Assembly (NCBI GenBank): GCA_023935145.1
Contig: CM043698.1
Span: 77,519,501-77,583,500, forward strand
From: Bretschneidera sinensis
Taxonomy: Eukaryota; Streptophyta; Magnoliopsida; Brassicales; Akaniaceae
Direction: 5' to 3'
Length of the DNA stretch: 64,000 bases
Position 1 is the stretch's first letter. Each line of letters begins with the position of its first letter. Below the pieces are notes generated by a model. It saw only the letters and a program-made list of their open reading frames with translations. It had not been told where the DNA came from and searched no databases. A program made the position numbers and the translations under genes. Below are positions 37,001 to 47,600 of this stretch, piece by piece.

Positions 37001-37790
37001 ATAGATGATAAAGACAGAAATTCTGGTGGTTAGGATTGAAGAAGGATTTTAGAGTATTATAAGATATATTAAGGGCAAGTGTGATGAGTCCTCAATAAGT
37101 TTGGAATGCTTACATGCCATCAATTGAAATTGCTAATAATAATTAGTAACAAACTAATATTGGGATGGCACCGATTGAGGCATTATATGGTCGGAGGTGT
37201 AGAACTCCTTTATGTTAGGAAGAAATGGGAGAGAGAAAAATATTTGGTTCATAAATTATTAAGTTAGCAACTAAGAGGATCAAATTGGTTATAGAGACTG
37301 TAAAGCAGCACAGAGTAGACCTCTTGAGTTTCCAGAAGGTGATGGGGTGTATTGAAAAATATCTAAATGAAAAGGTGTATTGAGATTTAAACAGGAAAGA
37401 AAAGCTGAATCTGAAGTATGTGGGACTTTATGAGGTTGTTAAGAAAGTTGGACTAGTTGCGAATAGACTAGATTTGCCTCCAGAATTAAAACGTTTATAT
37501 AATATATTTCATGTTTCACTTTTAAGAAAGTGTGTACATGATGAATATTATAATATTTCGTGCTAAGCTATAGAAATTTAGGAGTTTGGATTTTTATAAC
37601 AGTATGAGGATTTTAGATAAAAAGAACAAGTCTTGTGAAATAAAATATTGTTTAAATTCTGTGGTGGAATAAGGATGTTGAAGAGATTGCATGAAAAGTG
37701 TGAGACAAGTATGAAGAAATATTGTTCAATTTGTTCTGGAGGAGAGTAAGGAAAATTTCGGGGACAAAATTTTTGTAAGATGGGTAGATT
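34018..37790 (+). pseudogene. gag-pol remnant of element A, second part
   Basis: Gag homology resumes after element B (for example LTWNRFKEVFLDNYFS near 34225). It is followed by a protease-like LVDLDTTHSFAS (about 34930), RT (35330-36180), RNase H (about 36290-36700, with IADALSRKS), integrase remnants (to about 37300, MAPIEALYGRRCRTPLC) and a chromodomain relic (about 37660-37735, NKDVEEIA). The longest clean piece is RT 35677-36003. Its catalytic motif reads FINN (35875-35886) where FIDD is expected, so both Asp residues are lost. Compared with element D, about 150 bp of the integrase core are missing near 37060. Stops are frequent. Confidence 0.85.
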
Positions 37791-39265
37791 TTTAATACCT
37801 GTATTCGTAAAGTAAGGGCATAGAAGTAATTTAATAAATTCGACATGAAGTTTAAATAATATAGTTACGCGAAAGATTTAGTATTAAATAAAATATTTCT
37901 TTTGAAAAAAAAAATTTCAGGACGTGGACGTTATTAAAAGAAAAGAAGTAAAAAAAAAGAAACTTTGGACCTGAACGTCCAGAAGCAAGAAAAGGAAAGA
38001 AAAGAAAAAAAAATATTAAAAAAAGTAAAAAAAAATAAAAAGTCAAGCAAAAAAAAACGTGGGCAGCACTACTGCCAATTTATGTGAGGTATGGTGAATG
38101 CCTCACAAGTCTTCAAGCATTGAAGACTTTAGGTCAGTGAGGCAGCCAAAATTTTCAACAAAAATTGTCTATATATATGCATAGCAGGTTCAGGTAAGTT
38201 ACGCAAAGAGAGTTCATTTAGTTTTCCTTGAAATTTCTCTGTTTTCTCAAAATACTTGGGAACTCAAAGAAATGCTAGAAGAGCAAAATTTTGAAAGGAT
38301 TTTCTACGGAATTGCATAGAGAATCAGGAAAAACTATTAGAAAAATAAAAGGTAATTATATAGTGTTTATTTTTTAATTTCTGACATTTATGAAATTCCC
38401 AGGAAGTCAAAGTGAGAATTTTCAAAGTGTGTGGTTTATATCGAATTGAAGAATAAATTAGAAAATTTATATAAATATGATGTCATGTGTTGACGATCTA
38501 CAACCAAGAAAATTTCTAAGAGAAATAGGAAAGGCAAGAACGTGATCCACGGGTAGTTTTAAGAGCTACGTGGTGGTGAGTTGGATTTACTTTAAGTAGT
38601 CTAAATAAAAATGAAAAATTTAGTGATAATATTTAAATAAATTATTAGTTTATGTTGTGGTGATAGATAAAGATTTGGTTGATAACTATGATATGAATTT
38701 CGGACATATAGAAAATTATTAGGAGAGAAATAATATTTTTGGGGATAATAAGTTGATTTAATAATAAAACGTTAAGTGAGATTTTTGATGAGTTATATTG
38801 ATGTTTTGATACGAATTTTGAGGAAATGAATTTTTGTGGATCTTGACAAGCTTTAATAGATGGTTTGATGTGATTTTGGAATAAGAGGGATTTAGTGGAA
38901 TTTTATATAATTTGATAAAAATCAGGATGATTTGATATGATTTGGGATGAAATTTAGTGGATCTTGGCAAGCTTTAATGGATGATTGATATGATTTGGAA
39001 TGAAAGGAATTTAGTGGAATTTTTGTTATATAAATTTGAGAATAATCAGGATTGTCAATTTAAGTGTGTTGAATTGATGTTGTTTTTACATTACTGTTCA
39101 GATGCATATTTCATATCATTGCTCATATGCATATGCATATGCATTAAATGAAAAAGAAAAGAACCGGGAATGCAGCCGATCTAATGAAAATGAAAGAACC
39201 GGGAAAGCAGCTGGTCTAAATGTGAATGAAAGAACCGGGAGGCCAGCCGGTCTAAGATAATAACA

Positions 39266-39293
39266 ACCTGTCGACAGGTGGGAAGACGTTCCC
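39266..39293 (+). other. paired hairpins in element A 3' LTR
   Basis: ACCTGTCGACAGGT followed directly by GGGAAGACGTTCCC; both are intact. Confidence 0.85.
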
Positions 39294-39349
39294 ATCATAA
39301 TCATTCATGCACTGCATCTGTTTTAATTATTGATGCATTATTGAAATAC

Positions 39350-39830
39350 TAATGTGTGATGTATTAATTGTAAATATAATTATAGATGATTAAGTCTTAC
39401 AGAAAGAGACAATTATGATGAAAAGATTATTGAAATGTTGAGATGTGGAGTATTATTGTGAATATAATTATAGATGATTGAGTCTTACAGAAAGAGACAG
39501 TTATGATGATAAAATTATTGAAATGCTGAGATGTGGTGTATTATTGTGAATATAATTATAGATGATTGAGTCTTACAGAAAGAGACAGTTATGATGATAA
39601 GATTATTGAAATGCTGAGATGTGGAGTATTATTGTGAATATAATTATAGATGATTGAGTCTTACAGAAAGAGACAGTTATGATGATAAGATTATTGAAAT
39701 GCTGAGATGTGGTGTATTATTGTGAATATAATTATAGATGATTGAGTCTTACAGAAAGAGATAGTTATGGCGATAAGATGATTGAAATGCTGAGATGTGG
39801 TGTGTTATTGTTATGGTGATAAGAACTATC
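39350..39830 (+). repeat. 88-bp minisatellite in element A 3' LTR
   Basis: TCTTACAGAAAGAGA recurs at 39395, 39483, 39571, 39659 and 39747, exactly 88 bp apart each time. Confidence 0.92.
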
Positions 39831-40385
39831 TAAAGGGTAGACTTTATGATGTGAACCTCATTACGAGGTAATTACGAGATTGTTGGTGGTATTAAGGTGA
39901 ACAAATAAATAAAAGGAAGAGATTGATAGAGAATAAATATCATGACATATGTAATGATAGTAGAGTGCTAGTATCGAGTGTATGGGATATAAAATGATTA
40001 AATATTAAAAGCCTGTTTATACAAATAAGTACTTTTAATAAATTTAATTCACTGAACTTGTGAAACTCACTCCTCATTGTACAATGATTTTCAGGTATCA
40101 GGCTTGACAAATTGTTTGGTGAGTTGAAGTTCATAAGAAATCATTTTTCTGTAAGCCACGTGCGTGTCATCATCCTCAGACTAAAGAGATAAATAAAATG
40201 AAAAAAAAAATTATTTGTAAATATTCATGTATTTTACATTGTATAGAATGTTAAACGATCATATTGATGTAAAATTTCTTTTGGTTTTTATTTATATCTC
40301 GTTGTTGCATATATGTATCGTGTTGGGATTCTCAAAATGTGATAATACCGTTTCGGGGGTGGCCAACCCGAGATGGGTCGTTACA

Positions 40386-43300
40386 AAACTATCTGATATC
40401 ATCTACTGATTTATTGATGAAACTTTAACTTATAATCGAGTTGACTAATTTTTGACTCTTTGATTGAAAACCGTTTGGTCTAAATTCAAAATTGTCCGGT
40501 ACCATTGTCCACGTCTGGTAACAATAACAAACTGAGGACAGATGTTAAATAATTAATATGGAATTAAAATACCATATAAATATAATAAATATTTATAAAA
40601 TTCATAATTTATAAAATATATAAACATATATAATGTACAAAATCCCTAAAAATATTTTCCATGGTACATAATTTAAAATTTTCGTTAATTTATTTAATTT
40701 CATAAATGAGTATATTCATGGTTATTCACCTATTTCCTAGTGGCTCTCTAAAACGTCAATCAATAAAGATAATTATTAAACACTCAACCTTTGTATGGCT
40801 GGACTCGTGAAAACTGTCTGATATAATCTAATGATTTATTCATGAATATTTTACTTATAATCAAGTTGACTAATTTTTTATTGTTTGATTGAAAACTGTA
40901 TTGTCTAAATTCAAAATTGTCCAGTACCATTGTCCACGTCTGGTAACAACAACTGACTGATGTCTGATGTTAAATAATTAATATGAAATTAAAATACCTT
41001 ACAAATATAATAAATATTTATAAAATTCATAATTTATAAAATGCATAAACATATATAATTTATAAAATTCCTAAAAAGATTTTTATGGTACATAATTTAA
41101 GATTTTCATAAATTTATTTGATTCCATATATGAGTATATTCATGGTTGTTTACCTATTTCCTATTGGCACTCTAAAACAACAATCAATAAAGATACTTAC
41201 TAAATACTCAACCGTCCCTTGTATGGTTTGATTAGTGAAAACAGTTTGATATTATCTACTGATTTATTCATGAAATTTTAACTTATAATCGAGTTGACTA
41301 TTTTTTGACTGTTTGATTGAAAACTATATAGTCTAAATTCAAAACTGTGCGGTACCATTGTCCACGTCTGGTAACAACAACTAACTGATGACTGATGTTA
41401 AATAATTAATATGAAATTAAAATTCCATATAAATATAATAAATATTTATAAATTCATAATTTTTAAAATATATAAACTTATATAATGTACAAAATCCCTT
41501 AAAAGATTTTTCATGGTACATAATTTAAAATTTTCATAAATTTATTTGATTTCATATATGAGTATATTCATGGTTGTTAACCTATTTCCTAGTGGCTCTC
41601 TAAAACAACAATCAATAAAGATACTTATTAAATTCTCAACCTTTGTATGGTTGGACTAGTGAAAACTGTCTGATATAATCTAATGATTTATTCATGAATA
41701 TTTTACTTATAATCAAGTTGACTAATTTTTTACTGTTTGATTGAAAATTGTATTGTCTAAATTCAAAACTGTCCAGTACAATTGTCCACGTCTGGTAACA
41801 ACAACAGACTGATGTCTGATGTTAAATAATTAATATGAAATTAAAATACCTTATTTATAAAATTCATAATTTATAAAATACATAAACATATATAATTTAA
41901 AAATCCCAAGATTTTTCATGAGACATAATTTAAAATTTTCATAAATTTATTTGATGTCATATATGGGTATATTCATGGTTGTTCACCTATATCCTAGTGG
42001 CACTCTAGAACATAAATCAATAAAGATACTTATTAAATACTCAACCCTTGTATAGTTGGACTAGTGAAAACTGTCTGATATCATCTAATGTTTTATTCAT
42101 GAATATTTTACTGATAATCAAGTTGACTAATTTTTTACTATTTGATTGAAAACTGTATTGTCTAAATTCAAAACTGTCTGGTAACAACAACTGACTGATG
42201 TGTGATGTTAAATAATTAATTTGAAATTATAATACCATGTAAATATAATAAATATTTAAAAAATTCATAATTTATAAAATACATAAACATATATAATTTA
42301 TAAAATCCCTAAACAAATTTTTCATGGTACCTAATTCAAAATTTTCATAAATTTATTTGATTTCATATATGAGTATATTCATGGTTGTTTACCTATTTCC
42401 TATTGGCACTCTAAAACAACAATCAATAAAGATACTTACTAAATACTCAACCGTCCCTTGTATGGTTTGATTAGTGAAAACAGTTTGATATCATCTACTG
42501 ATTTATTCATGAAATTTTAACTTATAATCGAGTTGACTATTTTTTGACTGTTTGATTGAAAACTATATAGTCTAAATTCAAAACTGTCCGATACCATTGT
42601 CCACGTCTGGTAACAACAACTAACTGATGACTGATGTTAAATAATTAATATGAAATTAAAATACCATATAAATATAATAAATATTTATAAATTCATAATT
42701 TTTAAAATATATAAACTTATATAATGTACAAAATCCCTTAAAAGATTTTTCATGGTACATAATTTAAAATTTTCATAAATTTATTTGATTTCATATGAGT
42801 ATATTCATGGTTGTTCACCTATTTCCTAGTGGCTCTCTAAAACAACAATCAATAAAGATACTTATTAAATTCTCTACCTTTGTATGGTTGGACTAGTGAA
42901 AACTGTCTGATATAATCTAATGATTTATTCATGAATATTTTACTTATAATCAAGTTGACTAATTTTTTACTGTTTGATTGAAAATTGTATTGTCTAAATT
43001 CAAAACTGTCCAGTACAATTGTCCACGTCTGGTAACAACAACAGACTGATGTCTGATGTTAAATAATTAATATGAAATTAAAATACCTTATTTATAAAAT
43101 TCGTAATTTATAAAATACATAAACATATATAATTTAAAAATCCCAAGATTTTTCATGAGACATAATTTAAAATTTTCATAAATTTATTTGATGTCATATA
43201 TGGGTATATTTATGGTTGTTCACCTATATCCTAGTGGCACTCTAGAACATAAATCAATAAAGATACTTATTAAATACTCAACCCTTGTATAGTTGGACTA

Positions 43301-44456
43301 GTGAAAACTGTCTGATATCATCTAATGTTTTATTCATGAATATTTTACTGATGATCAAGTTGACTAATTTTTTACTATTTGATTGAAAACTGTATTGTCT
43401 AAATTCAAAACTGTCTGGTAACAACAACTGACTGATGTGTGATGTTAAATAATTAATTTGAAATTATAATACCATGTAAATATAATAAATATTTAAAAAA
43501 TTCATAATTTATAAAATACATAAACATATATAATTTATAAAATCCCTAAACAGATTTTTCATGGTACCTAATTTAAAATTTTCATAAATTTATTTGATTT
43601 CATATATGAGTATATTCATGGTTGTTCACCTATTTCCTATTTGCACTCTAAAACAACAATCAATAAAGATACTTATTAAATACTCAACCCTTGTATGGTT
43701 GGACTACTGAAAATTGTATGATATCATCTAATGATTTATTCATGAATTTTTTACTTATAATCAAGTTGACTAATTTTTTACTATTTGATTGAAAACTGTA
43801 TGGTCTAAATTCAAAACTGTCTGCTACCATTGTCCACGTCTGGTAACAACAACTGACTGATTACTGATGTTAAATAATTAATGTGAAATTAAAATACCAT
43901 ATAAATCTAAATATTTATAAAATTCATAATTTATAAAATGCATAAACATATATAATTTATGCATATATAAATTACAAAATCCCTAGAATGATTTTTCATG
44001 GTACTAATTTAAAATTTTCATAAATTTATTTGATTTCATATATGAGTATATTCATGGTTGTTCACCTATTTCCTATTGGCACTCTAAAACAACAATCAAT
44101 AAAGATACTTATTAAATACTCGACCCTTGTATGGTTGGACTAGTGAAAATTATCTGGTATGGTCTATTGATTTATTCATGAAACTTTTACTTATAATTGA
44201 GTTGACTAATTTTTGACTGTTTGATTGAAAACCTTATGGTCTAAATTCAAATCTTCCTGGTACCATAGTCCACGTCTGGTAACAACAAGAACTGATGTTA
44301 AATAATTAATATGGAATTAAATACCATAAAAATATATTAAAGTTTTATAAAATTCGTAATTTATAAAATACATAAACATATATAATTTATAAAATCCCTA
44401 AAAAGATTTTTCATGGTATATAATTTAAAATTTTCATAAATTTATTTGATTTCATA
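40386..44456 (+). repeat. satellite block 5
   Basis: About ten monomers. It resumes exactly where block 4 stopped at element A and ends at GATTTCATAT (44456), where unique DNA starts. It contains a recent three-monomer duplication (41140-43617). Confidence 0.93.
41140..43617 (+). repeat. higher-order trimer duplication in the satellite
   Basis: Two copies of a 1239-bp, three-monomer unit (about 41140-42378 and 42379-43617). They share rare variants such as GGTTGTTTACC, ACCGTCCCTTG and the short monomer lacking the CGGTACCATTGTCC segment. They are far more alike than neighbouring monomers. Confidence 0.88.
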
Positions 44457-44691
44457 TTTTAAATTAAAAATGCTAATTAATATTAATGTTTCTTGAGTTT
44501 TCGTTCGTAAGTTTTTTTTTTATATATATGTTTAATGTTTCTTGGGCTTTGATTATAAAAAAAAAAATGCTTCTTGGTCCAACAAAATGAAGTGACCTGA
44601 AAAAATATGGTTAATATTAATAATTGATAAATTTAAATTTTATAAATAATTATAAATTCGTGGCTAAAACATTTTATATGAGTTATATAAG

Positions 44692-44725
<34 letters not shown>
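44692..44725. repeat. (TA)n microsatellite
   Basis: A run of about 16-17 TA dinucleotides followed by a short CA run. Confidence 0.92.
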
Positions 44726-44728
<3 letters not shown>

Positions 44729-45055
44729 CACACACTTGTATCATATTATTTTGAGTAATAATTTATTTATTACGCATAAATAATCAATAACCTACATTAT
44801 TTTCATTATTGATATGACTGAAAGTGAAATTTAAAATTATAAATACAGGTTAAGAAAAAAAAGAAGAAGATAAAAATTCAAAAGGAAAAGAAAAAGTGAA
44901 CAGGAAATATCAGAATGAGAAGACTTCCCTTTTGGTTTTGCGCATATATATGTTCTTTTGGATTTTTAATTTATACGATTTAACATCTCTTTCCTATATC
45001 ATCAATTCTCCTCAGCAATTATTTCGGTTATTTTCTCTGACCACTCAATTTCTAT

Positions 45056-45268
45056 ATGGTAAAACAGTATCTGTCTCTCTTAGTTTACTTAACATTCTTT
45101 TTTGGATTTTACATGAAAATCTCCACAATCTCTTTATCGGTTGCATCCTCCGATACTAGCAACGGTCGACGTTGTCCAGCTCCGGCAACAGCCATGAAAA
45201 AGAAAGAAGAAAACGAAGGAGTTAGTTCGTCAGAATTGATCACCGATGAAAAATGGATTTTTAAGTGA
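45056..45268 (+). CDS. hypothetical 70-residue ORF, doubtful
   Basis: ATG 45056 opens a 70-codon frame. The first ~20 residues are strongly hydrophobic (YLSLLVYLTFFFGFYMK), like a signal or membrane segment, followed by a Ser-rich and then charged stretch (KKKEENEG). I recognise no family. It may be a small secreted or membrane peptide, an exon of a larger gene or chance; no clear TATA box or splice sites decide this. Confidence 0.2.
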   Translation: MVKQYLSLLVYLTFFFGFYMKISTISLSVASSDTSNGRRCPAPATAMKKKEENEGVSSSELITDEKWIFK

Positions 45269-45994
45269 GAATATTGAGAGTTTTGTTTAGTTTGGATTTG
45301 TTGATAATGATAAGTTTTATATATATATATATATGTCATAGTTACTTTTCTTTTGGTTTAATTCACTTCCTTTTTTCTTTTTGAGTTTCGAGAATATTCT
45401 CATAGGTCTGAGATCCACATCTATGAATTGAAAGGTCTAAACAATCAGAGGATATTCCTTTTTTTTTCCTGGATTGATTACAAATCAGAGGAGATACCCC
45501 TATTTATACACTTTTCATGTCTTCAATGGGTGGATATAATTAAAGTTTCTAAGATCTTTTTAAATAATCAGCATATATTTAATATCTAAAAATATAAGAA
45601 CATTCTACAGGACTAACCAACAAGACTTGGTGAATCTACCAACTCAACCTATTTCAAGACTACATGAGTATCTTCATGCTGAAAATCTTTACAGTTGGTG
45701 TACCACCGTGCGCAATCGGACTCATCCGAGACACTGCCTTGAGCTAATTATTGTAAAACATGGCCTTAGGGAGCTTTGTATTTAATTAAGTGAAAAGAGA
45801 AATGTACCGCTCTTAGGAACGTAAATATATAAGTTAATCTGATAAAAGCAAAACTAAAGCAAGTGGTATCTGAATAATACACATGAAAGTTTAATTATCA
45901 TGCCAAATTTTGAAGTAAATATTGCAGATGAGAAGTTGAACTAAATCTTAACAACCCACCCCAGAAATATGTCTTATTCTTAACTTCCCACATC

Positions 45995-46000
45995 TATAAA
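45995..46000 (+). promoter_or_regulatory. TATA box of the PELPK-like gene
   Basis: TATAAA lies in CATCTATAAAAAAGG, about 115 bp before the start codon. This spacing suits a short plant 5' leader with transcription starting near 46025. Confidence 0.6.
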
Positions 46001-46110
46001 AAAGGCCATAGCACATGAAAACCAATGCAAAAACAAAAATACAAAGACTTGTTTCAGTTGATAAAACACTTATTGTACCCTGAAGTATTATATTGTCAGC
46101 TTCTCCAACC

Positions 46111-46602
46111 ATGGCCTATCATCGCCTGTCTTCTCTTATCTTACCACTTCTGCTGATCGGTTTGTCAGCAATAAGCAGCAATACAATCTTGGCTGGGGCG
46201 CGCCATCTGCTGGAGATAACTTTGCCTGAGATTCCTAAACCCGAATTGCATGAGCTGCCACCATTGCCTAAGTTTGAATTGCCACCATTGCCTAAGTTTG
46301 AACTGCCACCATTTTTAACAATTCCAAAACCAGAATTGCCAGAACATCCAAAGCCTGAGACGCCCAAATTGACAGAAGTGCCAAAGTCAGAAATGTCCAA
46401 ATTACCTGAGTTGGCAAAGCCTGAAATGCCCAAGTTGCCTGAACTACCAAAGCCCGAGATGCTGAAATCGCCTGAGATCCCAAAGCCTGAGATGCAGAAA
46501 TTGCCTGAAGTGTCAAAAATGCCTGAATCGCCTAAGCCCACATTGCCTACCATGCCAACTCTTCCTAAGGAAACTCCTACTCATTCAGACACTAGTCCTT
46601 AG
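46111..46602 (+). CDS. PELPK-type proline-rich secreted protein
   Basis: A 163-residue protein with no intron. ATG 46111 is chosen because its context CCAACCATGGCC is a good plant initiation site and because it places a signal peptide at the N-terminus: a hydrophobic stretch at residues 8-30 (LILPLLLIGLSAI), with cleavage likely before ARHLLE. The rest is an imperfect pentapeptide array around PELPK (variants PEMPK, PKPE, PKFEL) from about residue 40 to 150. Proteins of this kind (Arabidopsis PELPK1) are cell-wall associated and affect germination and seedling growth; that role is transferred from the family. The frame is intact, and a TATA box and polyadenylation signals are present, so it may be expressed despite lying between satellite blocks. 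The low-complexity repeats make exact orthology uncertain. Confidence 0.85.
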   Translation: MAYHRLSSLILPLLLIGLSAISSNTILAGARHLLEITLPEIPKPELHELPPLPKFELPPLPKFELPPFLTIPKPELPEHPKPETPKLTEVPKSEMSKLPELAKPEMPKLPELPKPEMLKSPEIPKPEMQKLPEVSKMPESPKPTLPTMPTLPKETPTHSDTSP

Positions 46603-46605
46603 AAA

Positions 46606-46833
46606 AATAAAAGAAAATAAAATCATGTAATTGGTTTCATTATTGGATTTCATGGTGAGCTTTCATTCAGTCAATGGCATGGATATATATATACATAGTA
46701 TTTAAGCCTATAGTGTGACAATTTTATAAGATGAATTAAGCTATATTCTGGTGAGTAATTTTAATTCATGATGCTATAAGTGGTTTCTATTGACCTATTA
46801 CATGTATTTTGATCCTCTATAAATAATAATAAA
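46606..46833 (+). terminator. 3' UTR with AATAAA signals
   Basis: AATAAA occurs at 46606-46611 and 46616-46621 right after the stop, and again at 46828-46833. The last has the more usual distance for a plant 3' end. Confidence 0.4.
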
Positions 46834-47340
46834 GTTATTTATGATGTTCTTTTATGTTTTTCCGATTTTGTTTTGCTTAACAATTGTTCTATGACTCTAT
46901 TTACTTTGTGCAAATTTATGACCGCAGCTCCAACAATGACAATGCTATATATTCTCACTTATATAATAAAAATAATAATTAGAAATTAAAAATCTTTACA
47001 TGTTGAAAAAGGCTCGGATAATAATCTTTATCCAATCTTTTCTCAGAAGATACATATTGAGGAAACCTTTCAAAGGGGGATCAATAAAAAATAATAAAAA
47101 ATTTATTCAGGCATTAACTGTTAGAATAATTGATGAAGAAATCGTTTTGAGCTGCAATCAGATTGTTTTTTTTTTTTAATTTTATTTGCCTCCACCAATT
47201 TAGGTATGCAATGAGTTGTAAGTAAATGTGTTTCAAGATACAACATAGTTCTTTGATGTCCACAACTATAAACAATTCACTTTTTTTGTGGATATTTTTA
47301 CAATTTTGATGCGTAATTTTAATTCACACTGTTTAACTAT
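46834..47340. other. intergenic DNA, nothing recognised
   Basis: AT-rich single-copy-looking sequence between the PELPK-like gene and the CACTA-like end. I see no ORF, repeat or RNA gene in it. Confidence 0.6.
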
Positions 47341-47600
47341 CACTACAAAAAAATGTAATATACTAATGAATAGTTATATTGACGGATTTAAAATCCGTAA
47401 ATATAAACACTATATATTGATAGATTTTAAATTTATTAGTAAAAACGTAGTTTTCACATACTAATAAAGTTTTTTATCATTCGTCTACAGTAATGAATAG
47501 AATTTTTGGTTAATGCATATAGAATATACACTTACACAATCTAAAATCTGTAAGCGTAAGCCCTAAGAAAACCATCAATATAGACCTAAAAATTAGGTGC
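47341..47600. mobile_element. possible CACTA transposon end
   Basis: CACTACAAAAAAA at 47341 is the typical first bases of plant CACTA elements. It is followed by subterminal-like inverted motifs such as GACGGATTTAAAATCCGT. No matching right end or 3-bp target duplication was found, so the right limit is a guess. Confidence 0.4.

Larger units (their letters stand above)
21272..40385 (+). mobile_element. Tekay-type Ty3/gypsy element A, host of a nested insertion
   Basis: Two ~2.5 kb LTRs (21272-23731 and 37791-40385) enclose a chromovirus-type interior that element B splits. Perfect duplications AAACT lie at 21267-21271 and 40386-40390, and the satellite monomer reads through them. Without element B and its duplicated ATTGT, element A is about 9.3 kb. 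The LTRs differ by many substitutions and by tandem-repeat copy number, so this insertion is older than B. Its pol is dead. Confidence 0.94.
37791..40385 (+). repeat. 3' LTR of element A
   Basis: 2595 bp, starting TTTAATACCTG (the terminal TG is mutated to TT) and ending GGGTCGTTACA. It is preceded by the purine-rich AAGATGGGTAGA. Compared with the 5' LTR it has about 55 extra bases near 37915, three rather than six 35-bp units (39160-39260) and five rather than three 88-bp units. Confidence 0.93.
44457..45994. other. unique AT-rich DNA, no clear gene
   Basis: Non-satellite, non-LTR sequence between satellite block 5 and the PELPK-like gene. It includes a (TA)n run at 44692-44725 and another near 45316-45334. 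The only ORF of note is at 45056-45268. I see nothing else recognisable. Confidence 0.7.

Noticed and set aside
46119..46553. 144-codon ORF antisense to the PELPK-like gene
   Set aside because: It is a shadow of the repeated codons; the sense frame has a signal peptide, TATA box and poly(A) signals.
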